Below are positions 5,365 through 9,338 of a DNA stretch of 9,338 bases, in pieces. Source of the stretch: Syntrophomonadaceae bacterium (lineage in GTDB: Bacteria > Bacillota > Syntrophomonadia > Syntrophomonadales > Syntrophomonadaceae); assembly GCA_012798055.1 (NCBI GenBank), contig JAAZOA010000006.1, forward strand, positions 1 to 9,338. Reading direction: 5' to 3'. A model generated the notes under the pieces. The model saw nothing but the letters and a program-made list of their open reading frames with translations, was not told the origin of the DNA and made no database searches. Both the position numbers and the translations under genes were made by a program. The stretch's first letter is position 1, and each line of letters starts with the position of its first letter.

Positions 5365-6084
5365 ATGGATAAAATCGATATTGAACGCGCTCAAATGAAC
5401 CAGAAATTCCGCAGCCGATTGCGCGAATTGCTCGACGAAAGCGGTATCACCCAGTCAACTCTGGCCAAAGCAGCGGGAGTCAGTCCAGCCGTAATTTCCA
5501 AGTACCTCAGCGTGCCGGACAAGGAGCCCATGTTTCACATCGTGGCCAAGATCGCCCGCCATTTCGATGTGTCGCCCGAGTGGCTGGGGGGGATGAATGA
5601 TGAACGCACTCCTTTCCAGGCCGGCAGCATCACCGATATCTACTATCGGCTGACCAATACCGGCAAGAATGAGCTCTACAACTTCGGCAAGTACCTGTTG
5701 GCCAAGGAACAAGAGCTTCCCGAGGAAAGCAGTGCCTACGGATTCCAGGCCCTGGATGCAGAACCAGCCGCGCCCCTGGCGCAGCCTGCGTCCTTAGGAG
5801 CGGAAAAGGTAGTCGTCAAGATCATCCCCAAGGTGGCCGATTTCGCCCTCACCGTCAGCGGTGACACCATGGAGCCCCTGGTCCCCAACGGCGCCTTGCT
5901 CTTTGCCAAGGACCAATCCAGCGCCGATAACGGTGACATTGTGGTGGCTGAAGTGGATGGAGCACTCACCTGCAAAAAATACGCGAAGAAAGGAGGGAAG
6001 GTAGAGCTCAAGTCGATCAATCCCCGCTACCAGGCTATAACCGACTGGAAAAACCTGCGGATTATAGGGAAGGTGATCATATGA
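5365..6084 (+). CDS. LexA/CI-type repressor: XRE domain plus S24 domain with Thr in place of the catalytic Ser
   Basis: This 239-residue protein has an N-terminal XRE helix-turn-helix (about 15-73: FRSRLRELLDESGITQSTL, then KAAGVSPAVISKYL), a linker rich in Ala, Pro and Glu (about 115-150), and a C-terminal S24/LexA-like domain (about 158-239). The start at 5365 has GGAGG nine bases upstream; the open frame further up includes the promoter itself and cannot be coding. In S24 repressors the nucleophile Ser sits in GDSMEP; here the codon is ACC, giving GDTMEP (Thr168). The partner Lys (TCKK, Lys204) is kept. No Ala-Gly or Cys-Gly cleavage pair is visible in the linker. RecA-stimulated self-cleavage is therefore doubtful, and relief of repression may depend on an antirepressor or another signal. 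Its stop codon overlaps the start of the integrase gene. Confidence 0.85.
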   Translation: MDKIDIERAQMNQKFRSRLRELLDESGITQSTLAKAAGVSPAVISKYLSVPDKEPMFHIVAKIARHFDVSPEWLGGMNDERTPFQAGSITDIYYRLTNTGKNELYNFGKYLLAKEQELPEESSAYGFQALDAEPAAPLAQPASLGAEKVVVKIIPKVADFALTVSGDTMEPLVPNGALLFAKDQSSADNGDIVVAEVDGALTCKKYAKKGGKVELKSINPRYQAITDWKNLRIIGKVII

Positions 6085-7178
6085 GAGGATTTGTGCGCAA
6101 ACGCCCGGACGGCCGCTATGAAGGCCGGGTCGAGATGCCCCCGGATAGGTTTGGTAAACGGCGCAAGAAGTATGTTTATGCCGACTCGCGCCCGGAATGC
6201 CAACGGTTGGTCAACGAAATGGTCTACCAGCTGCAGACCTCGGACTTTGCCGATGCCGGGCGGCTGACCGTAGATGCTTACCTGGAGCAGTGGTATAAGA
6301 GTTATGCGGTGAAACTAGCTAGCACCACCAAACTCAGCCACCACAATTATGTTTTCAAACACATTATGCCTTATTTTCAGGGATTCAAATTGAAGGATCT
6401 CAAGCCCATGCATGTCGAGCAGTTCTATAACGAGGAGCTTAAACGCTTCAAGGAAAAAACCATTTTGCAGGTGCACCGCATCTTCTCCCGGGCGCTGAAA
6501 GATGCAGTCAAAAACAACCTGATCCGCCGCAATCCCTGTGGGTTTGTGGATGCCCCCAGCCCGGCCGAGTTTGAACCCAGCATCCCTGATGTCGAGGGCT
6601 TCTTCGAAATATTGGCCGCCGCCCAGGGTACGGAGCACGAGCTGCCCGTGATGCTGGCCGGCTTGTGCGGCCTGCGCCGGGGCGAGGTATTTGGGCTGAC
6701 CTGGAATGACATCGATTTCAGTCGCGGCACCCTGACGGTACGCCAGGTTCTTTGCCAACCAGGTAATGAAATCGAAATCAAGGCCCCCAAGACCAAAAAA
6801 TCAGCCCGTACCATCGGCATCCCCGCCGATCTGCTGGCAGTCCTGGAACAAAGCAAGTCGGTGGGCTATTTAGCCAGTCGCGACGGTCAGCCAACCATTC
6901 TCAGTCATTATTCACTGCGCTTCACTAATTTTCTCAAACGCAATAATCTGCCGCATGTCCGCTTCCACGATCTGCGCCATTTTCACGCCACTCTAATGCT
7001 GGAAGCCGGCTTGGACATCCGCTTCGTGCAGAGTCGCTTGGGCCACTCCAATATCAATATGACGGCTCACTATCAGCATGTGTTACCCCGAGCTGAAAAA
7101 GAAATGGTTGGCAAAATCGACGAGCACCTCCGGTGGTCAAAGCGGTGGTCAAAAGCAAATTCGCGACAAAAAAGCTGA
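6081..7178 (+). CDS. int: Tyrosine recombinase (integrase), selC-linked
   Basis: This is a 365-residue phage-type integrase. An N-terminal arm-binding domain (about 1-60: RKRPDGRYEGRVEMP) is followed by a SAM-like core-binding domain (about 62-155) and a catalytic domain (about 170-345). All catalytic positions are visible: Arg199 in GLRRGEV, a Lys in PKTKKSAR (236-243), His296 and Arg299 in HDLRH, His322 in GHSNINMTAHY, and nucleophile Tyr331. Start and repressor stop overlap as ATGA, so integrase is made from the repressor promoter by coupled translation, as in SaPI-like elements. The gene ends 43 bp from the encoded CCA end of selC, the usual position for an integrase whose target is that tRNA. 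The C terminus ends in a duplicated RWSK encoded by a 12-bp tandem repeat. Confidence 0.93.
   Translation: MRGFVRKRPDGRYEGRVEMPPDRFGKRRKKYVYADSRPECQRLVNEMVYQLQTSDFADAGRLTVDAYLEQWYKSYAVKLASTTKLSHHNYVFKHIMPYFQGFKLKDLKPMHVEQFYNEELKRFKEKTILQVHRIFSRALKDAVKNNLIRRNPCGFVDAPSPAEFEPSIPDVEGFFEILAAAQGTEHELPVMLAGLCGLRRGEVFGLTWNDIDFSRGTLTVRQVLCQPGNEIEIKAPKTKKSARTIGIPADLLAVLEQSKSVGYLASRDGQPTILSHYSLRFTNFLKRNNLPHVRFHDLRHFHATLMLEAGLDIRFVQSRLGHSNINMTAHYQHVLPRAEKEMVGKIDEHLRWSKRWSKANSRQKS
7131..7154 (+). repeat. 12-bp tandem direct repeat at the integrase 3' end
   Basis: CGGTGGTCAAAG (7131-7142) is followed at once by CGGTGGTCAAAA (7143-7154). It encodes RWSK twice, in frame, beyond the catalytic domain. It lies 67-90 bp from the presumed crossover at the selC 3' end, a distance where integrase arm-type sites are usual. 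An arm-site role is inferred from position and tandem layout only. Confidence 0.5.
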
Positions 7179-7195
7179 ACCTCATCGGCTCAGCT
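7168..7195 (-). terminator. Intrinsic terminator of selC, overlapping the integrase stop
   Basis: On the minus strand AGCTGA (7190-7195) pairs with TCAGCT (7173-7178) across an 11-base loop and is followed by a run of six T (7168-7173). It sits 26 bp after the tRNA 3' end. The hairpin arm covers the integrase stop codon (7176-7178), so one short sequence serves the end of int on one strand and the end of selC on the other. Confidence 0.7.
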
Positions 7196-7220
7196 GAAGC
7201 GCTGGAAACGCCTATTTTAC

Positions 7221-7319
7221 TGGCGGAAGCGTGTGGGAATCGAACCCACCCACCGCAGGATCACTACGGCGCAAACTGGATTTGAAGTCCAGGCGGCCCA
7301 CCAGGACCGATCCGCCTCC
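7221..7319 (-). tRNA. selC: tRNA-Sec (anticodon TCA), intact, CCA encoded
   Basis: The 99-nt gene has the anticodon arm CTGGA-CTTCAAA-TCCAG with anticodon TCA (plus-strand TGA at 7283-7285), identical to that of E. coli SelC. Other Sec-specific features are a six-pair D stem (CGGTCC with GGGCCG, loop TGGT), a long variable arm (CCGTAG with CTGCGG), a T arm GTGGG-TTCGATT-CCCAC, and an acceptor GGAGGCG pairing with CGCTTCC (one G-U), followed by G-CCA. It decodes UGA as selenocysteine, so the host makes selenoproteins. Its 3' end faces the integrase gene and is the probable integration site; no second copy of the 3' end is seen in the window. Confidence 0.96.
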
Positions 7320-7335
7320 ATAAGTATCGCTACTG

Positions 7336-7365
7336 ATTATATAATCGTTCTCCGCATATTGTCAA
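7336..7365 (-). promoter_or_regulatory. Promoter of selC
   Basis: On the minus strand a perfect TTGACA (7360-7365) and a perfect TATAAT (7336-7341) are 18 bp apart, with the tRNA 5' end 17 bp downstream. The -10 region sits in the palindrome ATTATATAAT. The promoter lies between the tRNA and the stop codon of the CBS-ACT gene, so selC has its own start even though the gene upstream runs the same way. Confidence 0.85.
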
Positions 7366-7380
7366 ACGGAAGCCCGCTTC

Positions 7381-8043
7381 TCACAGTGTTGACTCGGGCG
7401 ATATGATCACCGATTCGACCTCGTAACCCAGTTCCTTGAGTGCCGCCACCACATCCTGGCAGTCCAGTTCTTCCAGGCGCACGATCATTTTGTACTTGCC
7501 CTTTTTGTCATCAAAATAGACCACGGTGTTCAAAATGTTCTTACCCTGGGCCGCGATGATTCCGGTTATAGCTGCTATGGTTCCAGGTCTGTCGGCGGTG
7601 TACAGATCGATGCGGCTATGGGTCTTCTTCACCCCCAAGATATCGATGAAGGCATCAAAAATGTCGGTTTCGGTTACTATCCCCACCAGTTTGTCGTGCT
7701 CAAGAACCGGCAGCCCGCTGATACGATAGCGGCGCATGAGCTTGGCGGCTGTCTCGATATAATTATCGGGCCCGATTGTGATGACCTGCTGCTTTTTGGG
7801 CAGGATGTCCTTGATCGTGGTTTTGGCCAAGAGATAGTTCAACTCGTGAATGCTCAGGCTAGTGGCTGAAGAAGGGGCTGCGCGGTTGAGGTCGCTCAAG
7901 GTGACTATGCCCACTACCCTTCCCTTTTCGAGGACCGGCAAGCGGCGGATATTATGGTCCTGCATCATCGAAAAAGCTTCATTGATATTGGTATCCATAG
8001 ACACGGTTTTAACATTGGTGGTCATGCGCTCTCCAACCTTCAC
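7381..8043 (-). CDS. CBS-CBS-ACT domain protein, AcuB-like
   Basis: This 220-residue cytosolic regulator has two CBS domains (about 7-56 and 78-133) with the usual MTTNVKTVSMDTNINEAF and LPVLEKGRVVGIVTLSDL patterns. An ACT domain follows (about 142-215: RIDLYTADRPGTIAAITGII, then NILNTVVY). The order is that of the AcuB family; CBS pairs bind adenine nucleotides and ACT domains often bind amino acids. The start is GTG at 8043, with AGGGGG about eight bases upstream and the normal family N terminus (MKVxxRM); an ATG at 8025 is the alternative. It lies 61 bp after livF in the same direction, so it may sense amino acid or energy state for that transporter, which is inference. It should not be taken as acetoin-specific: no acetoin gene is near. 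Confidence 0.85.
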   Translation of the reverse strand: MKVGERMTTNVKTVSMDTNINEAFSMMQDHNIRRLPVLEKGRVVGIVTLSDLNRAAPSSATSLSIHELNYLLAKTTIKDILPKKQQVITIGPDNYIETAAKLMRRYRISGLPVLEHDKLVGIVTETDIFDAFIDILGVKKTHSRIDLYTADRPGTIAAITGIIAAQGKNILNTVVYFDDKKGKYKMIVRLEELDCQDVVAALKELGYEVESVIISPESTL

Positions 8044-8104
8044 TGCCTATACCCCCTGTTTCAATTTTTAATCCGGTTTTGTTGCCCTGAGTCTGCTGGA
8101 CCGC

Positions 8105-8809
8105 TTAACCGCCGAGATAAGCTTTTTTCACCTCTTCGCTTTCCAACAAATCGGCTGCCGCACCCTGAAGCACGATCTCCCCAGTCTCTATTACATAAGC
8201 CCGGTCTGCTATGGATAATGCCATGTGGGCATTTTGTTCTACCAGCAATATAGTGGTGCCGCGGTCGTTTATATCCTTGATAATGGCAAATATCTCCTTT
8301 ACCAGCAGGGGTGCCAGTCCCATGGAAGGCTCATCCATCAGCAGCAATTCAGGCCGCGCCATTAGAGCTCGACCGATGGCCAGCATCTGCTGTTCTCCGC
8401 CACTGAGGGTTCCGGCTTGCTGCTTGCGTCTTTCCTTCAGGCGCGGAAATCTGCCAAATACATTTTCCATGTCCTCGTCTATGGCTTTTTTGTCGGAACG
8501 CAGATAGGCCCCCATCTCCAAATTCTCCAGAACTGACATGGAGGCAAACACCCGGCGCCCCTCAGGAACCTGTGAAACCCCCATCCCCACTATTTTTTCC
8601 GGGGCGGTCTTCTGTATTTGGGCACCTCTAAAAGTTACACTCCCATTGCGGGGGCGCAATAGCCCGGAAATGGTTTTGAGGGTGGTGGTCTTTCCCGCCC
8701 CGTTGGCCCCAATCAGGGTTACAATACTCCCCTGTTCCACCTGCAGGGATAATTTCTTGAGGGCATGGATAGCACCGTAATAAACATCTATCTCCTTGAT
8801 CTCCAGCAC
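8105..8809 (-). CDS. livF: Branched-chain amino acid ABC transporter ATP-binding protein LivF
   Basis: This is a 234-residue ABC ATPase of full family length. Walker A is GANGAGKTT (34-42), the Q-loop region is SQVPEGRRVF (79-88), the signature is LSGGEQQ (135-141), Walker B is ELLLMDEPSMGLAP (154-167), and the late EQNAHMAL motif is typical of LivF. With LivG it energises a LIV-I type importer for leucine, isoleucine, valine or related compounds at the cytoplasmic membrane. The start is GTG at 8809, sharing one base with the TAG of livG (TAGTG), with GGAGG seven bases upstream, so translation is coupled. The permease and binding-protein genes are expected beyond the right edge. Confidence 0.93.
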   Translation of the reverse strand: MLEIKEIDVYYGAIHALKKLSLQVEQGSIVTLIGANGAGKTTTLKTISGLLRPRNGSVTFRGAQIQKTAPEKIVGMGVSQVPEGRRVFASMSVLENLEMGAYLRSDKKAIDEDMENVFGRFPRLKERRKQQAGTLSGGEQQMLAIGRALMARPELLLMDEPSMGLAPLLVKEIFAIIKDINDRGTTILLVEQNAHMALSIADRAYVIETGEIVLQGAAADLLESEEVKKAYLGG

Positions 8810-9338
8810 TATACTACCTCCTCGCCCAGATAAGCTTCTATTACTCTTTTGTTGTTACGGATCTCTTCTGGTTGACCCTCGGCAATGACTTGCCCGTAGT
8901 CAAGCACGTATATACGCTCGCAAACCCCCATCACCAAAGACATATCATGTTCGATAAGCAGGATGGAAAGGTTGAACTCGCTGCGCAGCCACTGGATCAG
9001 ATGCATCAGTTCCTGGGTCTCCTGGGGATTCATGCCCGCAGCTGGTTCATCCAGGATCAGCATGGTGGGCCGAGTAGCCAGGGCCCGGGCTATTTCCAGG
9101 CGCCTCTGTTCTCCGTAGGGGAGGCTGCTGGCTATCTCGTTTCGCCTCTGGTCCAGGTTGAATATGCGCAGGAATTCCATGGCCTGTCGCTCCATATCCT
9201 GTTCGCCCCGAAAGAACGAGGCGCTGCGGAAAATGGCGCTGAAAAATCCGTAGTGGACGTCCTTGTGAAAGGCAATCCGGACATTATCCAGCACCGTCAG
9301 GTCCTTGAACAATCTTATGTTTTGGAAAGTCCTGGCGA
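8809..9338 (-). CDS. livG: Branched-chain amino acid ABC transporter ATP-binding protein LivG (partial, 5' end outside the window)
   Basis: The frame is open to the right edge and reads ARTFQNIRLFKDLTVLDNV at its first visible residues, which is the Q-loop region of LivG. About 176 of the usual 250 or so residues are present; the Walker A part lies outside. Visible motifs are LPYGEQRRLEIARALA (signature), TMLILDEPAAGMNP (Walker B) and LLIEHDMSLVMGVCERIYVLDYG with the H-loop His. The long insert between the Q-loop and signature (HKDVHYGFFSAIFRSASFF) is typical of LivG. It is the partner ATPase of LivF, which follows with a one-base overlap. Confidence 0.93.
   Translation of the reverse strand, partial: ARTFQNIRLFKDLTVLDNVRIAFHKDVHYGFFSAIFRSASFFRGEQDMERQAMEFLRIFNLDQRRNEIASSLPYGEQRRLEIARALATRPTMLILDEPAAGMNPQETQELMHLIQWLRSEFNLSILLIEHDMSLVMGVCERIYVLDYGQVIAEGQPEEIRNNKRVIEAYLGEEVV

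Overview
The window looks like the chromosome of an anaerobic Gram-positive bacterium (Clostridia-type Firmicute). This rests on strong AGGAGG-type ribosome binding sites, a tRNA-Sec gene, a LIV-type branched-chain amino acid ABC transporter next to a CBS-ACT protein, and Firmicute-style phage genes. I cannot name the genus from the sequence.

Right part (about 7221-9338, mostly minus strand) is ordinary backbone: the 3' two thirds of livG, livF overlapping it by one base, an AcuB-like CBS-CBS-ACT protein, then the selenocysteine tRNA gene (selC) with its own strong promoter and an intrinsic terminator.

Middle part (about 2435-7178) is the integration and early-regulation end of a mobile element whose integrase gene ends 43 bp from the 3' end of selC. 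A tyrosine integrase and an S24-type repressor form a two-gene plus-strand operon. Divergent from it are a Cro-like regulator, a small one-TM protein, a lambda-O-like replication initiator, a secreted ComEC-type metallo-beta-lactamase-fold hydrolase and a small unknown protein. The initiator gene contains a lambda-style origin: five iterons followed by an AT-rich purine/pyrimidine tract. No structural, packaging or lysis genes are present. The layout (int and repressor together, divergent regulator, replication initiator with its origin) resembles phage satellites (PICI/SaPI type) as well as the early region of a prophage. The other attachment site is not in the window. The repressor has Thr where S24 self-cleaving repressors have the nucleophile Ser, so the usual SOS self-cleavage may not operate.

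Left part has two unlike blocks. Positions 661-2150 are AT-rich and carry a membrane-associated dynamin/Era-like GTPase with a DUF697-like C terminus, and perhaps a 40-residue hydrophobic peptide behind it. Positions 1-640 are GC-rich, have no convincing gene, and can fold into a series of long nested stems with a duplicated 44-47 bp module. This may be a large structured RNA or a composite repeat element, and it is the least explained part of the window.
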